Assembly: GCA_963855995.1 (NCBI GenBank)
Contig: OY979729.1
Location: 7,210,115-7,274,114, forward strand
Direction of reading: 5' to 3'
Length of the DNA stretch: 64,000 bases
Source of the DNA: Muricea muricata
Taxonomy: Eukaryota > Cnidaria > Anthozoa > Malacalcyonacea > Plexauridae
Shown here: one piece after another, positions 30,717 to 42,904 of the stretch
How the letters are laid out: the number at the start of each line of letters is the position of its first letter
How positions within the stretch are numbered: the first letter of the stretch is position 1
The notes under the pieces: generated by a model
What the model was told of the DNA's origin: nothing
Databases searched by the model: none
What the model saw: the letters and a program-made list of their open reading frames with translations, nothing else
Made by a program: the position numbers and the translations under genes

Positions 30717-33160
30717 TTAAAACTTGATTGAAGGACATTGGCAAAAAAATTTTATTGTTTCATGTGAGATAGCATAAAAAAGTAAGCCTATTGGCTGTTC
30801 ACTGTAATAGACTATCTCTTTCAGTTCCGAGGTTATTTGCAAAAATGTACAAAATATAAACTGCTGATTCAGCAAAAGTTGTGACGTCACTAGTTGGGTA
30901 AGTAGGTTTAATAATTTCATAAACGAGCATAGCTCAGTTAGTATAAACTCAAATTAACTAAAATTTTGCGCACAGATGCTACATTGCAAGACACATCCAA
31001 AAACATTTCTAACGTCGTCACTAAGGTAACACTTATCCTCAGGCCCCGCACAGTTTTTGTAGGTAGCCGCGCAAGCTCGGCTAACCACTATGTTATGGCT
31101 GTAAAGTGTCCGGTTGTTTATATGTCCCCAGCTTCGGCCAATCGTCGGCATAGCGATCAGGTGTCGATCACTTCAAAAGCCCATATTTCATTTTCGGCTT
31201 ATTGTATTAAAGTGAAAATACCACCATTCAATTCGGCGTGATAACATCTATCTAATGAGCGACAAATTATAGGCCCAAAATGTATTTTAAGTTATTTTTG
31301 AGTTATTCAAATTTTAACTCAGGCTAGCTCTCGTCTGTACACTTCCGGTGGTTTACAATTAAACGGGATGAGTTGGTTGGCTTAGAACTTTGCTTGGTTT
31401 TAAGATATAGAAATAGCACCATTAGATTCGGCATGAAAAACTCTACCCACAGCCGAAATTTGAAGACCCTGCGAAAAAACCGGCGACTTTTATGAGGGAA
31501 AACGGGAATATCGGAAAGTTATATTTGCGCACAGGTGAAAAATGCCGCAAAATACTCTAAAGGGCTGTTTTTTAGCGACTTCAACCTCTTGTAACTCGAG
31601 AACAGGTTCAAAACCCGTATTTCCCGCTTAAATGTCTTATATTTAGTTTTTGCCAAACTTTCTATAGATATAAGTGGTTTTCGCTCATAATGCAACTGAA
31701 ATTTCGTTTTTTCAAAGGAATAGTAATTGAATATAACATTAGTAAGAAAACTCGATTTTGTTGCGTCTACGAAAAAACCTGTTATGGCCCCATAGCAAAA
31801 ATGCTTGTCTTAAATATGCTCTACAATCATGGCAAGTTGTGTGCTTGTATCATAAAATGCACAATTGCTTTATCATTTTACACCAATCGGCTGGACTATT
31901 TGTTTCATTTCTCTTTATTCTCTATCTCTTCTAAAAAATGGTGTACATGTGTAAATCATGCTTTTAAAATTGATACTAGCTACGATGATGTAGAGCCGTT
32001 CTCTACATAGTATACTTCATATGATCTCATTGTTGTATCATTAAATCTACTTGTGTAACTGTTCTTTTACTGTGTCGAACGTATATCTTTACTAGCGGAC
32101 CTTTTTTCGGCAGAGTGCATTGTGGCCTCGCTTAACTGCAAAAACTTTAGGTCTTTATACCTTATGTGAACATTTTTGTACCGAATTGACTAGCATGCAC
32201 CTATTTCTAAAAAGCCCTTTTGCATACATCAAACAAAGCATTGCAATAGCCTTGGTTTGAGCATAACCTGCAAGACTGCGATAACGCCTGTTTAACATGG
32301 TCACAATGCTTATAGGGATGTGTAATTCGGAGTGTCTTTGCTTACTTCGCTGAGGCTACCCACATGTACGCTACGCCTACCTATTTTTATAAAATAGCTG
32401 TATACTGGAACTGGTTATAATAACATTTAATTTATTTTTGAGTCGGATTTCTTTGATGTACCGCGGGTGGTATATAGGTTATTTACCTTGAATAAATAAT
32501 TAATCAAAGTTGTGGTAAAATCTCGACGAATCTCGACTTAAATTGTTTAAGGTCAAAAGACTGTTAGAAAACCTCTTCAAAAATAAATTAAGTTAGTTAA
32601 ATACCTCGAAAGTCGGGATGTATGACATATATAGCGCTCGGACGCTGCGCGTCCTCGGGGCTGTATATGACATACATCCCTCCTTCTCGGTATTTAACTC
32701 TAACAAAGTCACAAGTGTATCTGCTATACATATGCATGCTTAAAGTTCAATGGGAAGATCAATGTTCGAAAAAATGCCCACGTGGATAAATATAACAAGT
32801 TATAGAAATTTCGTATCAGGGGCCTGGGGACGACAGTGTTACTTTGGCAACAAAATTAGAAATGTTTTTTGATGCGTCTTGTCTTGTAGTATCTGTGTGT
32901 GCAAAATTTTATTGATTTTTAATTGAATAATAACTGAGCTATACTCGTTTATGTATTTATTAAACCTACTTTACCCCACTAGTGATGTCACAACATTTGC
33001 TGAATCAGAAGTTTAAATTTTTTAAATTTTTGCAAAAACTTCAGAACTAAAAGAGATAGTATGTTACAGTAAACGGCTAATCGGCTTACTTTTTCATGCT
33101 CTTTCACATGAGACAGTAAAAAATTTTATTGCCAATGTTCTTTGACTTCATAGCTCTATA
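30717..33160. mobile_element. 2.4-kb element with ~230-bp inverted repeats
   Basis: The left end (30,717-30,950) and the right end (32,920-33,160) are inverted copies with roughly 75-80% identity by eye: ACATTGGCA/TGCCAATGT-type tips, then TAAGCC..ATTGGCTGTT and TTTGCAAAAA blocks. The interior has no convincing transposase. A second hairpin element is nested at 32,427-32,700. Likely an old non-autonomous DNA transposon. Confidence 0.7.
32427..32700. mobile_element. Hairpin MITE with GC-rich loop, plus-orientation copy
   Basis: Starts TTAATTTATTTTTGAGTCGG and ends in a long hairpin whose arms (GGGATGTATGACATATA / TATGACATACATCCC) enclose CTCGGACGCTGCGCGTCC. An inverted-orientation copy is at 53,771-54,052, and a related one lies in 45,095-46,072. 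Confidence 0.8.
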
Positions 33161-34284
33161 TGGGACCATGACGTTTGTTATAATTTATCAGAAAGACCGA
33201 TACTAAAGTAAATGTTACATGTTAACACAAACCGAAAGAAAAATTGTTGCAATTACTGTGAAGATATAACGCCTGTTACATACAGTGATGTGTTTTTACC
33301 ATTTGCTGAGTGTACTGTATTTTTGCCAAGTGCAAAACTAAAATATCTATTATAACAATTACAAGGCAGGCCTAGCTAATATCGATTGTAAATCACAATA
33401 TATTTTTTTGCAATTGGCATGTCATCTCAACAGACTGTGATGAAAATATTACAATGCAAGCAACAGCCTTTTTATGAGATAGCTTTTATTTTCATGTATG
33501 ATGTACTATTTAAAATTTAACTAAGGCATAAGCACTCTTACGCGTGTTTCAGATACAATAACAACACTGCGCTTGTACATTAGTGTAGTTGGTCCGGATG
33601 AATGGGCTTTGACATTACCCCTGCTTTTAATAATTGCAACATTAAAACAGGAGGGGGTGGTCCGACAAGATCTTAGCAGTTTTAGTAAAAAATCTTCACA
33701 CATGATGGTCACACTGCATTAATGTTGAACCTTCCGTTCTGGGATGATACTGAGAGTGACGTTGACTGTCATCAGTTGCGTTTATTGCTTGATGATGTTC
33801 AATGGGTACTTTTCGTGCAACTCCGATAAATTTGTCTTAACTTTGGGGCAAATAGTAGGCATTGATGATTGGGGAGACTGATTTGTGGCAGAGTTTGAAC
33901 GTCATTGTGTAACGCTGGGAAATTTGTGAAGAATATGCTCGTACATTGCTTTTTCATCTTCAACTATCGCCCAAGTCGGAAAATATAGGCGTCAATAACT
34001 ATTCTAAAATAGCATTTCCACACAATTTCTCTTTTCAAATTTCCTGTCGGGTTGATATATTTTTCAATCATATCAACATGGAAAATGTTTTATAATCTGT
34101 AATCCATTCTACAGTACTGTAAGGCTCGTGAATTCTATGTTGTTTTAACAAGATCTCTATCGTTATCATCTTCCTTAAAATGTCTTATCATCAGGCGTGC
34201 AGTTAGTATTTTGTTATTCTTCTAGGTACTATTAATAGTAAATAGGTATTCACCTACGACAGTACCACCAGACGTGGAGCGATC
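33161..34284. other. Intergenic stretch with an SRCR gene fragment
   Basis: Besides the SRCR fragment at 33,726-33,783 no gene is seen. Confidence 0.5.
33726..33783 (+). pseudogene. SRCR domain fragment
   Basis: Plus strand reads FWDDTESDVDCHQLRL, matching FWDDTESGVACRQLGF of the intact SRCR gene at 37,809-38,207, at both protein and nucleotide level (TCTGGGATGA.ACTGAGAGTG). Similarity ends after ~60 bp. It marks a second, destroyed copy of the SRCR gene, 4.2 kb upstream. Confidence 0.8.
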
Positions 34285-35225
34285 ACGGTAATATGTATTC
34301 AAATGTGTTGCTTATTTCTAACACTGAATCAGGAATGTTGGGGTTTACCCTGGACTCCGAGGTGTTGATCAAGAAAAAGTTACTATTCATGAAAGCGTAC
34401 AGTTATTTTCTTTGTTAGATGACATGCGTCAGTTCGTAGTGTATATTTAAAACTGCGTAAACTACTTACACTTTATTGTTTTTCTATACCGAATAAGAAC
34501 TATTTTACAGGTACATGTGCTGTTTTTTATTAAGCCTATTGGAGACATGTATAACGGTTAATGACTCTTACTGGGAAAGGGTAGCAGTTCAATGTTATGT
34601 TTGGTGTGCGCGAGATAAGTATTGTCAATGATGACGTTTTTTACCAACTGTATTTTCACAGTGATTTTTGAGGAAACACACTGTCGTCCCAACACGTCTG
34701 AGCGTTAGCTACTCAAGGGCGAGGTGATTAGATTTTAGACGCTAGATTGATGTTGAACCCTATGCCTGCGGTATATTTGTCACATATTCGATGTGTAGTG
34801 CTAAGTGATTCATTACGCATTTGCAATGTTTAAATATGAGGCGGTGGTTTGTTCTTGAACATGGCCAGGGGCTCTTCAAGAGTGCTAATTTCATTAACGG
34901 ATGCTGGGTAATCACGTTGTGGGTTATCTAAATTTTAGTCCTCAGACTGTTCTTCACCAGCGGACACAATATCTCATCGGAAATACCATCGTTGGCTGGG
35001 CTATTGTTCTCCGAATTATTTTCGAACATTTTGTAAAAATGTTTTACTTTATCAATGTTTTACCCAATTTTCACTCCAAAATTTGTTTCGCGATTTCAAC
35101 TGATTTAACCTGCTTTTGGCTGTGCTTGTTGCGGGGATCGAGGGGTGTTACTGGGAGTCGGAGATGCATACTCCATCCCATTGAGGTAAAACTGAATTTT
35201 GGGCGAAGTCATCCATGTCATTAGG
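34285..35225 (+). repeat. Duplicated unit including part of repeat R, copy 1
   Basis: Blocks shared with 35,265 onward include TAATATGTATT.AAATGTGTTG, TTATTAAGCCT..ATTGGAGACATGTATA and GAGCGTTAGCTACT.AAGG. The last block also occurs in R2, so these are diverged partial copies of R with extra upstream sequence. Confidence 0.75.
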
Positions 35226-35264
35226 TTGATGTGGGCACTGTCGTGACCAAGTCAATGTGTATTA

Positions 35265-36960
35265 GGGTAATATGTATTTAAATGTGTTGCTTATTTCTAC
35301 CTGCAGCGGGAATGTTAGAGTTTTAGCTTGAACTTAGTGATTATTTACGATAAACAAAATCTTGTTGACTACTGCATCTCAAGAGAGTTAAGTTATTTTT
35401 GTTTGTTATATATGACATTCGTTGGTTGGCAGTATAGATATAGAAGATACGTAGACAGGTGATGATTTACTTTATTATTTATCTTCATCGAATTAGAACT
35501 AATTCACAGCTGTGCTGTTCTTTTATTAAGCCTGGATCTTATTGGAGACATGTATAGTGGTTAATATATCTTACCTAGGTAAGTAGAGTTTGCATGTCGC
35601 AATGACAGACGTTGGGTCAGTTGGTTGCTGGAACGAACATTAGAGTTGGTAGGAATAACTGAGGAAGGATAGTCAGTCCTCGGATGAGAGCTGTACAGAG
35701 AATAGAGATATGATGTTGTGATAGTGAAAATTATGTTTGTGTCGTACTTTCTGTCTATAAACACACCAGGCAAGCTGGAAATATACCACGCCGATACATC
35801 GAGATTGAGAGAGGACGTTGCGTGACATTGGGGCGTTAAAGCTTCTTTTGCAAGAAATTGTACGAGAACCTCTTCTTTTCAGCATGAAATTTTGAGGTTA
35901 ATTGTTCGGGTGCTGATTGCATACTTATAAGCAATATCATGAAATGAGGAGTATTATTCATTAAACCACCCGCTCGACGAGGGTCATTTATTAAATTTTC
36001 GTAAATGATCCGAGTCAAGTTGTCGGTTTAATTACTAACACTCCTAGTTCCTTGATATTACTTTGTAATATTATTTTTGTGTGAATTTCACCCAAATCAG
36101 TGTTGAGACGCTGTCAATGTCGGCGGAGCGCTACAAGGCGCTCTGTACCGAAGAGAATGTTGTGGCTTGTCGGAAAGATGCAATACCAAAACATACCAGA
36201 AAGCACACATCTTGGGACGGTAAATGTCTATATTAGCAAGTAATGATAAAAATTAAATGTTTGTGTGTTTTTCAGTGCATAGTTTTGTGATACTTTTGCT
36301 CAAAGTTTCCAGGTGATGTGGTAATACTAATACGACCCGTAGTGACGTCAACTGAGGTCGTATTAGTTCTAATACAACCTGTACATTTGAGTAGTCGAGT
36401 GAATTAGTTATATTAATACAGCACAATATTAATACAGTACAGAGCAATAGAAATTCACGCAAACATGATATTATTAAGAATATTACGGGGCTTAGTGCTA
36501 AGCAATGTATTAGATGCACTGTCAGTGATAACGTTTTTTGCACCACTGTCTTTTCACAGTCATTTTGAGGCAATACACTGTCGTCCTGACATGTCTGAGC
36601 GTTAGCTACTTAAGGGCGAGGAGATGAGATTTCTGATGCTGGATTGATCTTGAACAGCGGCTACCGATGCCGCGGTATGTTTGTCACGTATGTATGATGT
36701 GTAGTGCTAAGTGTTTCAATACGCATTGCAATGTTTAAATTTGAGGTTGCAATTTGTTCTTGAACAATGCATGATGGTCATAGACTTTTCAAAAGTGCTA
36801 AATCCATCAATGGGTGCCCGGCAATCATGCGGGTTGTTTTAGTTTTAATCGTGTATCTGGTTATTACCAGTGGGCATAATGTCATTGGAAGTATGGCTTG
36901 AACATTTTGAAAAAAATGTTTTACATGATCAATTTATATCAGGTTTATCTAAATGTTACT
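35265..36960 (+). repeat. Duplicated unit including part of repeat R, copy 2
   Basis: Second unit in tandem with 34,285-35,225, retaining more of R (ACACACCAGGCAAGCTGGAA near 35,760 corresponds to 8,477 in R1). No coding region is seen. Confidence 0.75.
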
Positions 36961-37808
36961 CCTGTATATAAGACCCCCCCCCCCCGATATTGAACTTTTA
37001 AATTTTTCATTTTTTCTGTTTGTTCTACATTATAAGTACTAAAACAATCTATTTTATAAAAAACTTCGTACATTGAGACGCTTCCCGAAATAGAGAGCGA
37101 TTTCAGATTTGTCTACTTTTTTTTATACATCATAAATACTAAAAGTTGTTCTTCCATATGTAAGTCATCATGTTAAAATGTGTCGTGAGACTGAGTGGCT
37201 GTACATCTTGATTAATAATTAAACCACTACAGTGTGTATAAAAATTAGTGTACGTAGATCAAAATTAAGTATATTTAAAACACGGGGAGGAGTGTTTTAT
37301 ATTGCACAAAATACGATAATGGTTCATGTACAATTATAATGTCTCACCATAATTACATAGCGTTATATCAGGTATAAAACCAGTGCTGCGGTTGTGATTT
37401 CCTTTGTGTTTTTATTATGAACTATTAATGATGTTTTAATACAATACGTAGGTTGTTGATTACTAATTAAATTTCAAATTATCTACGTTTTTTCTAAATT
37501 GCGTGTATCGATATTGCTATACGCCTATACACAAAGATAGCATGTATTCTATAGTCTATACGTATAACATTCAAATTCAGTAAGATATAAACTCCCTTAT
37601 ATACGTCTCTTTGAAATAGTATAGCAGTACTATCGTCATTGCAATAGCGGTGGACCATCCTGATTAGGACGAATAGTGAAAAACTTAGCGTACCAGTCAT
37701 GCAGTTATCTCATTTTAAATTTGTCTTGAGACTGGTTTGTCTTGAGTTTGGTCTTGAGAGAGGCACTCTTTCACTATAGTAAAATTATATAATACATATT
37801 TCCAAAGA
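36961..37808. other. Upstream region of the SRCR gene
   Basis: AT-rich with a C-run at 36,975-36,986. GTCTTGAG is repeated four times at 37,720-37,760, close to the start codon. No gene seen. Confidence 0.5.
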
Positions 37809-38207
37809 ATGCTGAAAATAAATATATTCGCAAGCTGCTGTTACATTTACATTCTTTTTATTGTGGCTATTTCAGAAGCGAAGATCAGGTTGGTAAATTC
37901 TACAACATCAGAAAACAACACTGGAAGAATCGAAGTGTATCATCCTGGATTTGGCTGGGGTACTGTCTGTGGTGTTTTCTGGGATGACACTGAGAGTGGC
38001 GTTGCTTGTCGCCAGTTGGGTTTCACTGGAGCGAACGCGACACGAAAGAATGCTTACTTTGGACGAGGAAGTGGTCCGGTATTGCTTGTCATGAGGTACA
38101 ATGGTGGATGCACTGGGAAAGAATCTTACATATGGGATTGCAGTCACTATGGATGGAATGATATAGACTGTAGCCATTCTGTTGTTGTGGGTGTTGAATG
38201 TTACTGA
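37809..38207 (+). CDS. Secreted single-domain SRCR protein
   Basis: The 132-aa frame starts with a hydrophobic signal peptide (residues ~1-24), followed by one complete scavenger-receptor cysteine-rich domain (25-132). Six cysteines (54, 67, 101, 111, 121, 131) in the usual positions give a group A-like pattern; VACRQLGF, FGRGSGPV and C-x9-C-x9-C blocks are present. SRCR domains bind protein or microbial ligands outside the cell. The gene is open without introns, but TGGCTATTTCAG at about 37,866-37,877 could be a splice acceptor, in which case the signal peptide part would be intron. A fragment of a sister copy is at 33,726. Confidence 0.85.
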   Translation: MLKINIFASCCYIYILFIVAISEAKIRLVNSTTSENNTGRIEVYHPGFGWGTVCGVFWDDTESGVACRQLGFTGANATRKNAYFGRGSGPVLLVMRYNGGCTGKESYIWDCSHYGWNDIDCSHSVVVGVECY

Positions 38208-38398
38208 TGCCTCATCTATACAACGAACGATTATTTCATTGGATAAAAAAGATACCAGATTGGAAATTTCGATGATTTTTTCGGTGTTTATGTGAGTTTT
38301 AATGATGAGTGGCCCACTCAATTCAGTTGAAATATTTCGATGCATAAAAATTACAAGTAATAAGTTTCTTGCAGATTTGCTTTATGATGATGTGCAAT

Positions 38399-38782
38399 AG
38401 ACAATTTCCATGATAGGCTAAATTTTGATCTGGACAATATGAGTAAAATCTTTCATCACAGCTCAAAACAACATCTTAAAATTAGTAAAATTGAAAAGTT
38501 TGGTGGTGAAATACTGAAAATATACCCCTTGTAATTTTGCGAATTTTGCATTATATATATATTGCAGCACTCACTTGAAACTTGCCATATTCGTCTCAAA
38601 TGTGTTAGTCTTTTCCTTGTGTAATACAAATGCATACAAAATTCACAAACTTCGCAGGGCTGTAATTTACGTATTTTACAACATTTCGGCAATTTTAGTA
38701 ATTTTACGGTGCTCTATTTGGCTGTGATGAAAGATTATGTTCATATTGTCTGGATGGAAATTTAGTCTGTCCTGGAAAATGT
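38399..38782. mobile_element. ~380-bp MITE just downstream of the SRCR gene
   Basis: Inverted ends of ~60 bp: GACAATATGAGTAAAATCTT plus TCATCACAGC on the left against GCTGTGATGAAAGATTATG and CATATTGTC on the right. The interior is AT-rich without coding sequence. Confidence 0.8.
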
Positions 38783-41260
38783 TTATTGTTTGGCTTGTGG
38801 CCTACATTGATTTCACTTACAGTATTTTCCTTGGGCAAGTTACTTGCGATTTTAACACACGTGTGCATGCGTGAACAAAAAAGTTTTAAAACTTAGAAAT
38901 AAATCCATGATTATTTTAGGAATCCTTTCCTACCAATTTCGTTAGATTCACTGTAAGTTTGATTTTTCATCTTTAAAATGTAATTTATCTGTAGATTTCT
39001 GTTTCAAACTGTGGTCATGTTTAATTGGACTGAACAAGTTTATTTTCGAAAATAAACTCTTTTTCCCTTAGAACAACTAAATTACATATAACAAGCTAGA
39101 TCCGGACAAACTGAACATGAACAGTAATTAGTGGATAGAGACAGATATAACTTTTTCTGTTTGAAAAATGGACCAATCAAAAAAACAAGAAACATCACAC
39201 GTGATGTTACGTTTCCTACCCAGTTATGTTCTATCATTCTTGAGTCACAATTACTGCGAGGGCTATCTCTTCATATATGTAACTCACATAAGCACCACCT
39301 AGTCGGACTTTAGATACGCATATATAGCGTTACACAATGCATGAATGATTAATAGTTTAGTAAACTTGAGTACCCATTCAACTTAGAAAACGTAAGAAAC
39401 AGTTTTTGGCCATCACGTTTGTCAACAGGATGTGTTTTATTGTCTTGGTCGTATTGGAATCGAGAAGTTTAAACGAGTATGGTAGAATATCTAAGAAATA
39501 CGATTTGACGTCATGTTTTACACGTGATAGAATGACTTGCATCACAATTTTCTGTCATATTCTATGCATTTCACGGTTAAAATATTGAATTCGTATCTTG
39601 TCAACACATCCTTTGACTATGGCGATAAAATATTTTCATCGATACCATTATGTATTTCTGGACCGTGAATTGTTCTGAATGCGTGGGAGGTTAAGATGAT
39701 GGTCAGTTTACACCAATACTCAAAAAAAAGATGCATGATTTTTTCTAAAATTAAAACCCACATTAATGCTTTTCACTATAGTCTGGCTGCCATATGGACG
39801 CATCTGCAAAATATTATACCTCTGAATACAAAATCAAATTCAGTTAAAAAATAACATCATCACTTAAATGGTCAAGTATGCTATTGTATTACTCTTGCTC
39901 AATGTTTATTAAAACGTGATGGACGGCTATCTTTGACGAGATGTTTACATTATCCCAGCTTGTCAGAATGAGTTCAAATGTTAGGCTGTCATGTTTTGCT
40001 TAAAATAATCACTAGAAACTTGAATCAACGTACGTTCAAAACTCTTTAAAGACTGGAAATTTTACAGAAAACCCCCCATAAATTTTTGTGCTGCCTTAAC
40101 AACTTCAGGGTTATAATTATCAGTAATATCTATGACTACGAAAATAATGTAGTTTTGATGATGAACCATGCTTTCTTTTAATACATTCCGCTTGTCATTT
40201 TAGTCCGACTGACAGAGCTTGATCATGGAAACGTTTTCTGAAGATCTTTCCTAAATAGTACCCCTATAATTTTTTCTGGCCCTGCAAACGGCAGGGAAGT
40301 ATTTTAATACATAAATGACCCCATTTAAGGCACCAATTTTCAATAGTAAATTCTCAGGCGTCTACTACCTCGTTTACGGCTGTTACATTAACGCAGTCTT
40401 AATCGATAAAGGTGAACCAACGAGCTTAACCTTTCCACCAAAAGAACAAACGGTCTTTGTATTCGCATCACAGAAAGTCGTCTGAAATTAAAAATAGTTT
40501 TAATGCCGCTAATTAGATGACGTCATGTCATTTACAATCATTAGCAACATTAGTGGACTTGTAGTGACTGCAAAATCACATTAGATACTTGTAGTGATTA
40601 ACAGTTCTGAAGTTTGTAGTAACTTGCAAACTTATGTTTCTCACCATTCAAAATTGCATGAGGAATTTTGTAGTACATGATTTGCAGGATAATATTTTGT
40701 AGTGGGTTGCTATGGTATTTAATATTCGCAATAAGTGGCTGATTTTAAGTTGACTAATACTTCACTTACATGACGCTTATAGGGAAGTACATAATGTTTG
40801 TAGCGACTGGTAGAATGTTTGTAGAGGGTCCTAACGGGGTAAAATGGGATCTGGGAATTGCCTTTTTCAGGCTGTTAGAATGAGATTCCATCCACTGGGA
40901 GATGGATTTATTTGCAAAAAAAAACAATACAAGCAGGGTTATGTGATTAAGATTTGAGTAAAACAGCCACTAGGACTATGGGACTTTGTCAAAATTTGGG
41001 TTGGGAAATGGTAAAAGGACCCCCCCCCCTTCAGGACCCTGTTTGTAGTGACTCGTAAGTGAAGTCTTGCTGATGATTGAGAGTGCTTGAGAGGGAGGTG
41101 TTCTGGAAAGATGCGATGTAACTCACTTGCACAAGTCTAAATTTAAAGTTGTTTGGGTTAGAAAATAAATAAACAATCATATATTACACTGTGTTGTGTG
41201 ATTATTGTGTCAATTTACAAGCATGAGCAAGAAAAATCATTACTGGAGTTCACATTAAAG
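38783..41260. other. 2.5-kb stretch without supported genes
   Basis: AT-rich. Short frames at 39,131-39,588 lack family features. TTGTAGTGACT-type words recur between 40,550 and 41,055. A C-run lies at 41,021-41,030. Confidence 0.55.
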
Positions 41261-41452
41261 CCTAGTTTTTCATTTAGTCGTGAATATATTAAAGTAACCG
41301 ATGTGATAGAGTATGTACGACGATCTATACTTAATATGACTATAATTTGAATACAGCCCATAAAAGAAAACTAAGATAGATCCAGACTATATCACATCGT
41401 CGAGAATGACTTTGCTACAACAGTTACGACCAAATGGAAACTAGGCTCAAGA
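41261..41452. mobile_element. ~190-bp MITE
   Basis: Inverted ends AGCCTAGTTTTTCATTTAGTCGT and its partner ending GGAAACTAGGCT, with a second inner pair GATGTGATA / TATCACATCG. Non-coding. Confidence 0.75.
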
Positions 41453-41689
41453 GATCTTGTCCCAAGATTTCGTAATTCACAACCTTTCCTCTTTTCCTTG
41501 TCAATCTGTGAAAACACGAGTGAAATTAAACGTCCCCGGCCAAATATTTATTCTAATTTTTAATATCCCGCCTTTTACGTTATCCTAAATAGAATTTATA
41601 TATAGTACCCCACAACAACAAAACCAACTTTCAATCAGTAACTCTCACTAAAAAAATACACAAACACATCGAAAACTCAGACTGCAAAT

Positions 41690-41695
41690 TTTATT
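41690..41695 (-). terminator. Poly(A) signal for the minus-strand membrane-protein exon
   Basis: AATAAA on the minus strand, 105 nt past the stop codon at 41,801-41,803. Confidence 0.55.
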
Positions 41696-41800
41696 CGCAC
41701 TAAACCTCTCTCTTTTAAATTCTAGTCAACTTCTAAAAACCATAAGTTACCTAATACATAACGTCACAATATTGCAACAACTGTCGACTACCTACAATTT

Positions 41801-42076
41801 TTAAAGCTTACAAAGACAGAATAGAGTGGGAATAAAAACGCCTAAAGCAATAAGAACGGGCAGAAGTAAACTACTTTCATCTGAAGCGTAAGGATCTGTA
41901 GCTTTAGGACCAGATGTCTTTCTGACCCGTTCCGGTTTATCTTCGGATTTGCTTTCTTCTTCATCTGGCTGGTCGTTCTCATTTTCATGAGCGCCTGGTA
42001 GAGGAGGTAATTTGGGAACGTCTAGAAGAAACGTAATGGTATGCTTGGGTATAAAAGTCGTGTACTTGGACCCCAT
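41801..42076 (-). CDS. Small protein or terminal exon with C-terminal membrane segment
   Basis: The 91-aa frame has a short N-terminal part (IPKHTITFLLDV), an acidic/basic hydrophilic linker (ENENDQPDEEESKSEDKPER, about residues 31-50), and ends with a ~20-residue hydrophobic helix (LLLPVLIALGVFIPTLFCL) before CKL. TCCCTCTCCTAG lies just upstream on the minus strand and looks like a splice acceptor, so this may be the last exon of a longer membrane protein. An AATAAA follows. I recognise no family. The layout fits a tail-anchored or type I protein. Confidence 0.45.
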   Translation of the reverse strand: MGSKYTTFIPKHTITFLLDVPKLPPLPGAHENENDQPDEEESKSEDKPERVRKTSGPKATDPYASDESSLLLPVLIALGVFIPTLFCLCKL

Positions 42077-42229
42077 CTTGTTTTCTAGGAGAGGGAACGT
42101 CTCGAGAAAGAAGGGATGTCATTTACTGGAGGGAACTGGTTTTGTTGGTTTGCTACTGTGAGTAGTGTGCGTGTTCACAGTCGGAGAAATGTTTTTCTAT
42201 TGCACTTGTATTGACTTTTGTTGCTATAC

Positions 42230-42450
42230 CTTGAAATCGGCATCTACTAAAACCCGAAAAGTCGAAACGAAACCACTGAACGACCAAAACAATGCAATAA
42301 AATACTGTAACTTGTTGAGGCTTATGTACTACACGGTTGTGGATAAACCTCTTTCTTTCAAAAAACTATAAAAATCCTGTCCAAGTATATACTATCAAGG
42401 TACATACTATAATAGCAGTTTTTTAGAAAGAACGAGGCAAACACATATAA
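42230..42450. repeat. Half copy of the 47.2-kb foldback repeat
   Basis: AACGAAACCACTGAACGACC..AATGCAATAAAA and GAACGAGGCAAACACAT match the repeat at 47,165-47,510. The frame at 42,165-42,371 is a by-product of this repeat. Confidence 0.65.
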
Positions 42451-42473
42451 ATATACATCACTTATTTTCAGTG

Positions 42474-42612
42474 GCGAAGCCAGCCCGACATTTGGTCATG
42501 CAAATGCAAATTTTTCTGTATTTATAGACCATATTAGGAATCAATTTCTCAAGAAATGAACAATGATGATTTAAATTTGCATTTGCCTGACCAGATGTCG
42601 GGCTGGCGTCGC
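42474..42612. mobile_element. ~139-bp MITE
   Basis: Inverted ends of ~40 bp: CGAAGCCAGCCCGACAT against ATGTCGGGCTGGCGTCG, and ATGCAAATTT against AAATTTGCAT inside. Non-coding. Confidence 0.85.
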
Positions 42613-42735
42613 TTCTGCATATTTTATTGCATCCTTTCGGTTTTTATTACCTGCCCTAGAAATCACCTTCAAACTTTGCTCATAGTTAATGGAGTAGATG
42701 GTTTGGAAACTTATTAGAATAACAATATTAAACAA

Positions 42736-42870
42736 TTATTGAATGAGGTCGAGCAGGATATGAGGAATTATTAAGGCAGAGGTTTGTGTTAGTGCCGAAG
42801 GCTTCGGCAGATAACACATACCTCTGCCTTTATAATTCCTCATATCCTGCGAGAACCGAATTCAATAATT
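42736..42870. mobile_element. Long hairpin element with GC-rich loop
   Basis: Arms of ~50 bp (GCAGGATATGAGGAATTA / TAATTCCTCATATCCTGC, then AAGGCAGAGGT / ACCTCTGCCTT) close on GTGCCGAAGGCTTCGGCAG. TTATTGAAT and ATTCAATAAT mark the outer ends. Confidence 0.85.
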
Positions 42871-42904
42871 TTTTATTATTTTTTGAAAATATTTTAAACT
42901 CAGT

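Noticed and set aside
31690..32010. 106-aa frame inside the 2.4-kb element as a transposase remnant
   Set aside because: No catalytic or DNA-binding motif, and the composition is what AT-rich DNA gives by chance.
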